The notes under the pieces: model-generated | Told to the model about the DNA's origin: nothing | Database searches by the model: none | Seen by the model: only the letters and a program-made list of their open reading frames with translations | Translations under genes and position numbers: made by a program | Shown: positions 5,641-11,643 of the stretch, in pieces | Layout: each line of letters opens with the position of its first letter | How positions within the stretch are numbered: the first letter of the stretch is position 1 | Assembly (NCBI GenBank): GCA_903870185.1 | Contig: CAIQCE010000338.1 | Coordinates: 1-11,643 of the forward strand | From: an uncultured Gammaproteobacteria bacterium | Lineage (GTDB): Bacteria; Pseudomonadota; Gammaproteobacteria; Coxiellales; Coxiellaceae | Reading direction: 5' to 3' | Length of the DNA: 11,643 bases

Positions 5641-6312
5641 TTAAAATTTTAAACCTACAATTTGATTGATCAGCACACTTAAACTATATAATGGCGGAGT
5701 TACGATATATTGCAAGGTCCCTGAGACTAAAAGTGCTAATAAAATCCACATCCCAAAAGGCTCAAGTCGATCATATGCCGCCGACAAATGATTCGGTAGC
5801 AAACTGGATACCAATCGGCTTCCATCGAGTGGAGGCAGTGGAATCAAATTCAGGATCGCTAAGACTAAATTGATCATGATTCCAAACTTCCCTGTTAGCA
5901 CTAAAAACTCAGCAGTGCCTTCGATGGGTAAATGAACATTATCAAATAAAATAAATCCCAGTTTTGCAATGAGAGCCCAAAAGACAGCCATGGAAAGATT
6001 CGAGATAGGTCCAGCTAAGGCTACAATCGCCATATCGCGTTTAGGATTATTGAGATTTCGTTGAGAGATCGGGACAGGTTTTGCCCAACCGAAGATAAAG
6101 CCCCCGAGCGTTATCATCAAGATTGGCAAAATAATGGTACCAAAAAGATCGATATGTTTAATGGGATTGAGTGAGACACGACCCAGCATGAAAGCTGTCT
6201 TATCACCTAGTTTGTAGGCCACCCATCCGTGAGCAGCCTCATGTAAAGTGATAGCAAAGATCAGTGGCAGGATCGCTACTGTCAATGTAGGAATGAGATT
6301 ATTGATGTCCAT
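5641..6312 (-). CDS. site-2 protease family (M50) membrane metalloprotease
   Basis: The 223-residue integral membrane protein carries both M50 zinc-site signatures: HEAAH (24-28) in the first transmembrane helix, with E25 as the catalytic base, and NLIPLPPLDG (155-164), where D163 is the third zinc ligand. The AGPISN segment (100-105) between them is also typical. There is no PDZ domain, so this is the short form common in bacteria and unlike RseP. Such proteases cut helices within the membrane, but the substrate of this group is unknown. GGAG lies four bases before the ATG. The gene begins 17 bases after yraP and is followed 12 bases later by the small membrane protein gene, so it appears to be an added member of the yraN-gmhA-yraP operon. 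Confidence 0.92.
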   Translation of the reverse strand: MDINNLIPTLTVAILPLIFAITLHEAAHGWVAYKLGDKTAFMLGRVSLNPIKHIDLFGTIILPILMITLGGFIFGWAKPVPISQRNLNNPKRDMAIVALAGPISNLSMAVFWALIAKLGFILFDNVHLPIEGTAEFLVLTGKFGIMINLVLAILNLIPLPPLDGSRLVSSLLPNHLSAAYDRLEPFGMWILLALLVSGTLQYIVTPPLYSLSVLINQIVGLKF

Positions 6313-6329
6313 TCATCTCCCGAATTGCT

Positions 6330-6899
6330 TTAATTTAAATACTCAAACACTTTAACCACTTTCTTCACCCCGGTGATTCGGCTAGCTACACTCGCTGTAG
6401 CATTTCCTTGGCCAGGCGAAACAATACCCATTAGATAGACAATACCTGATTCAGTCACCACTTTGATCCCCGTGGAGGATAGATCTTTTTCAGACAGCAG
6501 TGCCGTTTTGATTTTAGCTGTGATCCAATCGTCATTCGCTCGCTCTAGTGCTCCATTGGTTCCCGAAACTGTGACCTCATTATAGACCCTTTTTACAAAA
6601 GGCACCGTGCTAACGAGTTGATAAGCTAAATCTCGTTGTTCAGTCGACAAAGCTTGACCGACCATCAACACTATTCCATTGAAGGTGGCGACTTCCAAAT
6701 GAGCATTTTTAAGAGCTGGGGTGTCAGCGATTCTGTTTTTTGAAATCTGGGTGATGTCCCGATCTCGAACTTGAATATTAACGGGACGATGATCGTAAAC
6801 AACTGATCCACCTGCAGTTGCTCCTCCAGTCATTAGGACGGCAGGGACACAACCGGAAAGTAGAAAAATCAATGATAAGGAAAGCCAAGTTTTGTTCAC
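6330..6899 (-). CDS. yraP: outer membrane lipoprotein with two BON domains (DolP/YraP)
   Basis: The 189-residue product begins with a lipoprotein signal, positively charged start, hydrophobic core and lipobox LSGC with the lipidated cysteine at C17. Two BON domains follow, about 46-113 and 124-189, each ending in the VxxVxN or VxxV pattern seen in YVNEVTV- and VKKVVKVFEYL-like strands. The length and domain order match E. coli YraP/DolP, which binds anionic phospholipid and supports outer membrane integrity. The start codon is GTG at 6899: GGAG eight bases upstream lies within the last codons of gmhA, whose stop is only three bases away, so the two genes are probably translationally coupled. 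The place after gmhA/diaA is the conserved one. Confidence 0.92.
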   Translation of the reverse strand: MNKTWLSLSLIFLLSGCVPAVLMTGGATAGGSVVYDHRPVNIQVRDRDITQISKNRIADTPALKNAHLEVATFNGIVLMVGQALSTEQRDLAYQLVSTVPFVKRVYNEVTVSGTNGALERANDDWITAKIKTALLSEKDLSSTGIKVVTESGIVYLMGIVSPGQGNATASVASRITGVKKVVKVFEYLN

Positions 6900-6902
6900 G
6901 AG

Positions 6903-7493
6903 CTAATCTCCAGTTTGAAACAGTTGATAGTCAATAAGGTCACACAAGCAATGAATAATCAAGATATGAGTTTCTTGAATTCGTGGAGTACTGTCTGAAG
7001 GGGATCTAATTTCAATGTCATTGGAATCTAAAAGATTGGCTAATTCACCTCCATCTTTTCCAGTCAGGGCAATCACATTCATGCCTCGTAGATGAGCCGC
7101 TTCTACTGCCTCCAGGATATTCTTAGAATTGCCACTAGTCGTGATTGCAATCAAAGTATCTCCCTCTTGCCCCAGCGCTTTAATTTGTTTTGAGAAAACT
7201 TCACTGTAGTGATAGTCATTCGCAATGGCTGTGATGGTTGCAGAATCTGCGGAAAGAGCGATGGCTGGGAGGCTAGGTCTTTCAGACATGAAACGATTGA
7301 GTAATTCCCCTGCAAAATGTTGAGCGTCGCAGGCTGAGCCACCATTCCCACAAGTTAGGATTTTATGATTATTTAAAAGGGATTGTGCTAAGACTTCTCC
7401 CGCTTGTGCAATTTTTTCGATTAAGGTGTCGGCTGCTACGACTTTGGTTTGGATGCTGTCGTTAAATTGATTTTTGATTCGTTGTGCAAGCAT
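6903..7493 (-). CDS. gmhA: phosphoheptose isomerase / DiaA-type SIS protein
   Basis: This 196-residue SIS-domain protein resembles both GmhA, which converts sedoheptulose 7-phosphate to heptose 7-phosphate for LPS core, and DiaA, the DnaA-binding initiation factor that holds this place in E. coli. Visible motifs are CGNGGSACDAQHF (48-60), TSGNS (119-123) and RIQETH (171-176). The residues matching E65 and H180 of E. coli GmhA are present as E63 and H181, whereas E. coli DiaA has lost both. The protein is therefore likely an active isomerase, as in the Pseudomonas aeruginosa protein at the same locus. A role in replication is also possible and cannot be judged here. GGAG lies six bases before the ATG; 56 bases separate it from yraN. 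Confidence 0.9.
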   Translation of the reverse strand: MLAQRIKNQFNDSIQTKVVAADTLIEKIAQAGEVLAQSLLNNHKILTCGNGGSACDAQHFAGELLNRFMSERPSLPAIALSADSATITAIANDYHYSEVFSKQIKALGQEGDTLIAITTSGNSKNILEAVEAAHLRGMNVIALTGKDGGELANLLDSNDIEIRSPSDSTPRIQETHILIIHCLCDLIDYQLFQTGD

Positions 7494-7549
7494 TCAGGGC
7501 TCCAGGGCATCTAATAGATTTAAGAACCTAAATAGCATCGCTGCTTCCA

Positions 7550-7903
7550 TTAGTCAAATTGAAACGCATTTTTAATCCATTTGAATTGAGCGGCATCAAA
7601 GCCGATGATGTCGAAGCGGCATGGGACTTCAGTTATGCGATGAGAAACGAGGTAGTACATGGCACTTTTACGCAGGCAGTTACGTTTATGTGGACCGATG
7701 CTTTCTAGGCTGGAGAGCATGGATGAATCGCTTCGATATCGGACTTCCACAAAGACGAGTTCCGTAGGAGCTTGCATCACTAAGTCGATTTCACCAAATT
7801 GGCAGTAAAAATTTTTCTCGACGAGTTTCAATCCTTGTTTTTCCAAGTAGGTGCAGGCTCGCGATTCGTGGAGGGCGCCGAGTTGTTGGCGTTTGGTTTT
7901 CAT
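7550..7903 (-). CDS. yraN: UPF0102 nuclease-fold protein YraN
   Basis: The 117-residue protein belongs to the UPF0102 family, which has a RecB/Holliday-junction-resolvase-like fold and no settled function. The putative metal-site pattern is present: E13 in the first helix, GEID (37-40), and FVEVRYR (51-57), where the usual ExK is E53-V-R55. The length is slightly below that of E. coli YraN (131). The ATG has GGAG six bases upstream within CTGGAGCCC, a string that also precedes the gmhA start. YraN normally follows lpoA directly, but here 271 bases of repeat sequence separate the two, so the gene may need its own promoter or depend on read-through. Confidence 0.92.
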   Translation of the reverse strand: MKTKRQQLGALHESRACTYLEKQGLKLVEKNFYCQFGEIDLVMQAPTELVFVEVRYRSDSSMLSSLESIGPHKRNCLRKSAMYYLVSHRITEVPCRFDIIGFDAAQFKWIKNAFQFD

Positions 7904-7929
7904 CTGGGGCTCCAGCGGTCTTTGTAAAA

Positions 7930-8051
7930 TGCTCGCTTGCCTAGTGTCGTTTCATTATTTTTCGGGGGCGGACTATCCTGTCCTCAGCGCTCCTTAACAT
8001 CCCTGTCCGCGATGCCCCTTAAAATAATGAAACAACCCTCTCGAGTGAGCA
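7930..8051. repeat. composite long inverted-repeat (MITE-like or hairpin) element
   Basis: GTTTCATTATTTT (7949-7961) and AAAATAATGAAAC (8021-8033) are exact 13-base reverse complements. Moving inward, GGGG (7964-7967) pairs with CCCC (8015-8018) and GCGGAC (7968-7973) with GTCCGC (8005-8010), with a four-base bulge and a 31-base loop. Moving outward, TGCTC (7930-7934) pairs with GAGCA (8047-8051), and neighbouring bases still match in part. The stem totals at least 28 base pairs. The element could be a miniature inverted-repeat transposable element or a structured RNA module. It encodes nothing visible. Confidence 0.7.
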
Positions 8052-8093
8052 ATTAAAAGCATATGCTGCGGATAACTCCGTGCTATATATCAT

Positions 8094-8125
8094 GTAGGTT
8101 GGTGCCAAGCGCAGCGCGGCCCAAC
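8094..8125 (+). repeat. REP-like type A palindromic repeat
   Basis: The 32 bases have arms GTTGG (8098-8102) and CCAAC (8121-8125), inner pairing GCC/GGC with one bulged T, and the core AAGCGCAGCGC. The copy aligns with the repeat at 11545-11576 (27 of 34 positions over a slightly longer span) and with the half copy at 137-160. REP-like elements of this look are scattered in many proteobacterial genomes, often mobilised by a Y1 (RAYT) transposase, which is not encoded in this window. Confidence 0.65.
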
Positions 8126-8142
8126 ATTCTTTTTAAAAGAAT
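8126..8142. repeat. AT-rich palindrome beside the type A repeat
   Basis: ATTCTTTT and AAAAGAAT are perfect 8-base arms around one central T, starting on the base after the type A repeat. This resembles the palindrome at 238-264, which lies between two REP-like units. On the minus strand it follows lpoA by about 33 bases and includes a short T-run, so a weak termination role is possible. Confidence 0.45.
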
Positions 8143-8174
8143 AACCACAACTCTTGAGGGTTGATATACCGTAT

Positions 8175-9578
8175 TTACTGAGAGGCTCCCAGTGGTACGA
8201 CGACTTCATTTTCAATCTCGGCCCAGAGGAGTTCTCGGTAGATAGAATGATTGGTGCTTAAATACAGTTGTCCTGTAGCGCCATGGATGCCGAGATTGGG
8301 GAAGAAATTGAGTTGATTCAATTTAGGAATTAATTCATAGGCATCGACACCTAGCGCAAATAATTTAGGGGTCTTGTTAAATGTGGGGGCCCAGAGGCTT
8401 TGAATTCTGTGGCGAATTTCTAATAGCGAAGGACTTAAGTTAGTGTCAGGCGAAATTAGCCAAGGAATGCTGCAAAATACGATTCCATCGAGATCAGGCG
8501 TACGCATTTTGTTTTCATTTCCATCATAAATTAGTGAGGTTGCATAGACAGGAATTTCACCTTGGTAATAATAACGGAGCAAGGGGACGATGGATTGAGC
8601 TTGGGTGGCTGAAGTAGCAAGAAATACAAAATCGAAATTAACATGATCTTTTAACAAATTTTGAGTTTTTCCGGCACGAGTGACTATTTGTACATTGAAT
8701 AACTGTCTAATGCTAGCATCTAACTGACTCGTATTTTCGACAGTGATGATTTTGAAAATTCCACCGCCTTGAGCTTTCCATTGTTGCTTAAATGCTTCGG
8801 CAATACTTTGGTTCCAGGGATCATTCAGAGTGAAAATCACGGCTTCTCGGTAATGATTCCCCCAGGCTTTTTGAGCAACAGCTTGAGCCTCTGAGCGAGA
8901 AGATAAATCAAATTGAATGAGATTATTCGTTGAAGATTTTTGAGTCTCCTCTGCGCTGTTCAAGGCGAGTGTGGGAACACTTAATTCGGTACTGGCTAGT
9001 ATTGAGACTTCAGGCTTGGTGAGTGGGCCTACCACGAAATCAGCCCCTTGGTGGATGGCTTGTTGATAGATTTCAGCTACATTGCCTTTGCTCGTATCAT
9101 AAACGGTGATGCTAGGAGCAAATCCCTGATGTTCTTTCTCAGTATAATAGGCAGCCATGAAACCATTGCGAATCGCTTCAGAGGATTGTGCTAGTTCTCC
9201 CTTTAAAGGCAGCAACAGGGCAACATGACGTGGCGTTTCTTTTAAAAATAAACCTCGATTCTCAATTAAGGTGCGGGCTGGGTGATTAGGGTATAGCTGT
9301 TCCCAATTTTGAATGGCAGCTTCCAGTGCTTCTGGACTCATGCTGGATTGATAGATCAGGCTGAGCTCAATCCAGCCCTTGTCGACAGGTTGAGCAATCG
9401 GCTCCATCGTTTGCAAGCGAGCAGGGTTGATGTTTTCCCATTGATTCCAGGTTGAGAGTAGGTTTTCTGTAGCAGCATCATGCTTTCTCATCAAGGAAGG
9501 CCCTTGAGTGGAGCACCCTGTTATGAAGAGCGCTAGGGATAGGCTTAAGGCAATCGATTTGAGTGAGGTGTGTTTCAT
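8175..9578 (-). CDS. lpoA: penicillin-binding protein activator LpoA (short form)
   Basis: LpoA is an outer membrane lipoprotein that activates PBP1A across the periplasm. The 467-residue product starts with a lipoprotein signal and lipobox ITGC (C22). The C-terminal LppC domain, a periplasmic-binding-protein-like fold that contacts PBP1A in E. coli, is complete: RHVALLLPLKG (117-127), EAIRNGFMAAYY (134-145), VGPLTKPEV (183-191), FALGVDAYEL (407-416) and GATGQLYLS (433-441). The N-terminal TPR domain is almost absent: only about 95 residues (23-117) precede the LppC domain, against more than 200 in E. coli (678 residues in all). I chose the ATG at 9578 because it begins the signal peptide and lies eight bases after the queC stop; a longer frame from 9665 would overlap queC. 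AAGGA lies about 12 bases upstream. Confidence 0.92.
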   Translation of the reverse strand: MKHTSLKSIALSLSLALFITGCSTQGPSLMRKHDAATENLLSTWNQWENINPARLQTMEPIAQPVDKGWIELSLIYQSSMSPEALEAAIQNWEQLYPNHPARTLIENRGLFLKETPRHVALLLPLKGELAQSSEAIRNGFMAAYYTEKEHQGFAPSITVYDTSKGNVAEIYQQAIHQGADFVVGPLTKPEVSILASTELSVPTLALNSAEETQKSSTNNLIQFDLSSRSEAQAVAQKAWGNHYREAVIFTLNDPWNQSIAEAFKQQWKAQGGGIFKIITVENTSQLDASIRQLFNVQIVTRAGKTQNLLKDHVNFDFVFLATSATQAQSIVPLLRYYYQGEIPVYATSLIYDGNENKMRTPDLDGIVFCSIPWLISPDTNLSPSLLEIRHRIQSLWAPTFNKTPKLFALGVDAYELIPKLNQLNFFPNLGIHGATGQLYLSTNHSIYRELLWAEIENEVVVPLGASQ

Positions 9579-9586
9579 GAGATTGT

Positions 9587-10270
9587 TTATTCCTTTCGAT
9601 AATGAGTAGGGTCTGGAACACCGGCTTCTTGAAAGCCTTTGATTCGAAGTTGGCAGCTCGCGCATTCTCTACAGGCTTCTCCAGCAGGAGAAGGATTATA
9701 GCAGGACATTGTCTGACTATAATCAATGCCGAGGCGAGTACCGGTTTGAATGATTTCAGCTTTGGATAGATGGAGCAAAGGCGCATGTATTTTCAGGGAT
9801 CGGCCTTCAGTTCCCGCTTGAGTCGCGACTTTAGCCAGATGTTCGAATGCTTCGATGAATTCAGGTCGGCAATCAGGGTAGTTAGAATAATCGATGATAT
9901 TGGCACCGTAATAAATATCGTAAGCACCCAACACCTCAGCCCATGCCATCGCCAAACTCAGGAAAATGGTATTTCTAGCCGGCACATAAGTGACTGGGAT
10001 TTTAGTAGAATCATGTTCGGTAGGAACTTCGATTGAATCATCCGTCAGTGCTGATCCACCCCACTCCGTGAGAGGGCAGCGAATGATTTTATGGGCCTTG
10101 GCTCCAAAGGATTGGGCGACCCGGGCCGCTGCTTCGAGTTCGACACGATGGCGCTGTCCATAATCAAAGCTCAGGGCATAAGCCTCAAATCCTTCTTCTT
10201 GTGCGAGCGCTAGACAAGTCGTGGAATCAAGACCGCCGGAAAATAAAATCACAGCTTTAGGGGTTTGCAT
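9587..10270 (-). CDS. queC: 7-cyano-7-deazaguanine synthase
   Basis: QueC uses ATP and ammonia to turn 7-carboxy-7-deazaguanine into preQ0, a step toward queuosine in tRNA. The 227-residue product shows the PP-loop ATP site SGGLDST (11-17), the FDYGQRHR segment (35-42), VPARN (96-100), YPDCR (131-135), and four zinc-binding cysteines, C190, C200, C203 and C206, in the C-terminal CYN...CRECASC block. The ATG at 10270 gives the usual short N-terminus; TTG codons further upstream would add up to ten residues. The ribosome-binding site at the ATG is weak (GAGA). The gene is divergent from the flavoprotein gene, and lpoA starts eight bases after its stop, so the two are probably co-transcribed. 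No other queuosine gene is nearby. Confidence 0.95.
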   Translation of the reverse strand: MQTPKAVILFSGGLDSTTCLALAQEEGFEAYALSFDYGQRHRVELEAAARVAQSFGAKAHKIIRCPLTEWGGSALTDDSIEVPTEHDSTKIPVTYVPARNTIFLSLAMAWAEVLGAYDIYYGANIIDYSNYPDCRPEFIEAFEHLAKVATQAGTEGRSLKIHAPLLHLSKAEIIQTGTRLGIDYSQTMSCYNPSPAGEACRECASCQLRIKGFQEAGVPDPTHYRKE

Positions 10271-10339
10271 CTTAGATCTCAAGGAGTTATGGTGAACCAA
10301 GGATACATAGGGTAAAGCACCTGCATTAAATTATCAATT
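10271..10339. promoter_or_regulatory. divergent promoter region between queC and the flavoprotein gene
   Basis: These 69 bases must carry the start signals for two divergent genes unless queC is read from elsewhere. Toward queC, TTGATA lies 17 bases from TACCCT, a fair -35 with a poor -10. Toward the flavoprotein, TAAATT (10327-10332) could be a -10 only if the transcript starts almost at the ATG. No operator symmetry stands out. Confidence 0.3.
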
Positions 10340-11515
10340 ATGAAAAATTACGAAGTGATTATAGTGGGAGCCGGCGCAGCGGGGCTGATGTGTGCCATCG
10401 AGGCAGCTAAGCGAGGTCGGCGGGTCTTGGTTTTAGATCACGCCAACAAGATGGGTAAGAAGATTTTAATTTCCGGGGGTGGGCGTTGTAATTTCACCAA
10501 CCTTCACACGAAGCCATTCCATTATTTATCTCAGAACCCTTCATTTTGTATCTCAGCTTTAAGTCGATATAAACCGGAAAATTTTCTGGAATTAGTTCAT
10601 CGTTATGAAATTTCCTATCATGAGAAAACCTTAGGTCAATTATTTTGTGACACTTCTTCCAAAGATATCGTGCATTGTTTGCGTGAAGAATCTGAGAGTG
10701 TGGGGGTGGAAATTCAATTAAATGTGACAGTGGAATCCATTGAGCATCAACAAGGATTTTTATTGAAGACCGGTTTTGGAATGTGTAAGACCGATTCACT
10801 CGTGATTGCGACGGGTGGACTTTCATTTCCTACGATGGGCGCTTCGGGTTGGGGTTATGATGTAGCCCAACAATTTGGCCTTAAGCTGCATTCCAGAAGA
10901 GCCGCACTGGTGCCTTTCACACTTTCAGAATCTGATTTAAAACATTATCAAGAACTCTCGGGATTATCCGCATTTTGCAGAGTGAGTTGTGAGCAACAAA
11001 GTTTTGAAGAGGCAGTGTTGTTTACCCATCGAGGTTTGAGTGGCCCCGCTATTTTGCAGATTTCCAGTTATTGGAGAGAAGGACTACCGATTGAAATTAA
11101 TTGGTTGCCTGATCATGATTTGGATGAATTTTTATTAAGCCAAAAAGTTGCACGCCCACGAGCCGAGATCAGAACTCTTTTATCAGAATTGTTGCCGAAG
11201 CGATTGGTAACCAGTTTGTTGCCTGAAGAATTGGGTACTCAAACTTTGGCGAATCTTAAAGATAAAGATCGAGCAGCGATCGTTGATCAAATCACTCGTT
11301 GGTCTATTACTCCAAAGGGCACCGAAGGTTATAAAACAGCCGAAGTAACCTTAGGGGGTATTGATGTCGACGAGCTTTCTTCAAAGACGATGGAATCCAA
11401 AAAAATCCCCGGTTTGTATTTTATTGGAGAGGTGGTCGATGTGACGGGCCATCTAGGTGGATTTAATTTTCAGTGGGCTTGGGCGAGTGGTTGGTGTGCT
11501 GGGCAATATTGTTAA
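10340..11515 (+). CDS. FAD-dependent oxidoreductase of the HI0933/YhiN (BaiN-like) family
   Basis: The 391-residue flavoprotein has full family length (E. coli YhiN is about 400). The N-terminal Rossmann motif GAGAAGL (10-16) binds FAD, and SGGGRCNFTN (45-54) is a family signature. The middle block ATGGLSFPTMGASGWGYDVA (157-176) and the C-terminal GLYFIGEVVDVTGHLGGFNF (358-377), which closes the FAD site, are both intact. The physiological reaction of YhiN is not settled; relatives include the gut bile-acid reductase BaiN. There is no signal peptide, so it is cytosolic. No Shine-Dalgarno sequence lies at normal distance before the ATG at 10340, which suggests a very short leader or leaderless mRNA. 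It is the only plus-strand gene here and is followed by two REP-like palindromes. Confidence 0.93.
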   Translation: MKNYEVIIVGAGAAGLMCAIEAAKRGRRVLVLDHANKMGKKILISGGGRCNFTNLHTKPFHYLSQNPSFCISALSRYKPENFLELVHRYEISYHEKTLGQLFCDTSSKDIVHCLREESESVGVEIQLNVTVESIEHQQGFLLKTGFGMCKTDSLVIATGGLSFPTMGASGWGYDVAQQFGLKLHSRRAALVPFTLSESDLKHYQELSGLSAFCRVSCEQQSFEEAVLFTHRGLSGPAILQISSYWREGLPIEINWLPDHDLDEFLLSQKVARPRAEIRTLLSELLPKRLVTSLLPEELGTQTLANLKDKDRAAIVDQITRWSITPKGTEGYKTAEVTLGGIDVDELSSKTMESKKIPGLYFIGEVVDVTGHLGGFNFQWAWASGWCAGQYC

Positions 11516-11544
11516 TTTGAAATTGCTCTTTTGTCCCCGTGCGT

Positions 11545-11576
11545 GGGTTGGGCCCAAGTGAAGCGCGGGCCAACGT
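11545..11576 (+). repeat. REP-like type A palindromic repeat
   Basis: Arms GTTGGGCCC (11547-11555) and GGGCCAAC (11567-11574) pair with one bulged base around an 11-base loop. The copy aligns with 8094-8125 in the same orientation. It begins about 30 bases after the flavoprotein stop and may act in mRNA 3' end protection or termination. Confidence 0.65.
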
Positions 11577-11605
11577 CTAGATCTTACTGCGAGACTATTT
11601 GAAAT

Positions 11606-11640
11606 GTAGGGTGGGCACGCTAACGCTTTGCCCACCCTAC
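11606..11640. repeat. REP-like type B palindromic repeat, copy 2
   Basis: GTAGGGTGGGC (11606-11616) and GCCCACCCTAC (11630-11640) form a perfect 11-base-pair stem around a 13-base loop containing ACGCTAACGCT. It is the more intact copy of the palindrome at 275-306 and lies 31 bases beyond a type A unit, so A and B units come in pairs here. The window ends three bases later, so any further unit is unseen. Confidence 0.75.
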
Positions 11641-11643
11641 GTA

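Larger units (their letters stand above)
7904..8174. other. repeat-filled gap between lpoA and yraN
   Basis: The gap is occupied by a composite inverted-repeat element (7930-8051), a REP-like type A repeat (8094-8125) and an adjoining AT-rich palindrome (8126-8142). A short imperfect hairpin formed by CAACTC and GGGTTG lies near 8149-8164, just past the lpoA stop. No open frame of note is present. The structures could shield yraN and the genes after it from lpoA transcription. Confidence 0.6.

Noticed and set aside
9579..9665. An N-terminal extension of lpoA by 29 residues
   Set aside because: It would overlap queC by about 79 bases and place a basic, non-hydrophobic stretch before an otherwise normal lipoprotein signal peptide.
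9770..10036. An 88-codon plus-strand frame across queC
   Set aside because: It is antisense to the conserved QueC core, with no ribosome-binding site or recognisable motif.
10494..10826. A 110-codon minus-strand frame inside the flavoprotein gene
   Set aside because: It lies wholly antisense to a full-length conserved protein and resembles no known family.
1..11643. CRISPR arrays, tRNA or rRNA genes, integrases, transposases or toxin-antitoxin pairs
   Set aside because: No regularly spaced repeats, no cloverleaf-like segments and no coding sequence with such motifs were seen on either strand. The repeats present are few, palindromic and irregularly spaced.

Overview
The window looks like a chromosomal segment from a gammaproteobacterium. 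The order lpoA, yraN, gmhA/diaA, yraP on the minus strand is the conserved block known from Pseudomonas and Enterobacteriaceae, and fabF, queC and the YhiN-type flavoprotein are all of gammaproteobacterial type. The moderate-to-low GC, the AT-rich lipopolysaccharide genes and the many short palindromic repeats would fit a Legionella/Coxiella-like lineage. That lineage guess is an inference from style, not from a database match.

Layout. Bases 1-118 may hold the last codons of a gene entering from the left. Bases 119-331 are non-coding and packed with short palindromes. Everything from 332 to 10270 is on the minus strand, so it is transcribed right to left: queC, lpoA, a 271-base repeat-filled gap, yraN, gmhA/diaA, yraP, an M50 site-2 protease, a two-helix membrane protein, a 361-base gap with a structured repeat and a good promoter, then fabF, an ELM1-family protein, an O-antigen ligase-like protein and a GT4 glycosyltransferase. 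The only clear plus-strand gene is the flavoprotein at 10340-11515, divergent from queC, followed by two palindromic repeats.

How the genes fit together. Most of the window serves the cell envelope. LpoA activates the peptidoglycan synthase PBP1A, YraP (DolP) maintains the outer membrane, GmhA starts heptose synthesis for the LPS core, and FabF elongates fatty acids for phospholipid and lipid A. The three genes after fabF look like LPS sugar assembly and ligation. Gaps of 1 and 10 bases and a 1-base overlap show that fabF and these three genes form one translationally coupled unit. The LPS genes are visibly more AT-rich than fabF, as expected if a variable LPS cassette was joined to a core gene.

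The most interesting points are: an O-antigen ligase homologue whose catalytic histidine position holds glutamine; a long composite hairpin element inside the lpoA-yraN gap; a promoter and structured repeat forming a possible long leader for fabF; a short LpoA missing most of its N-terminal TPR domain; and two families of REP-like palindromes at three places in the window. I saw no CRISPR array, transposase, tRNA or rRNA, and no complete new defence or mobile system.
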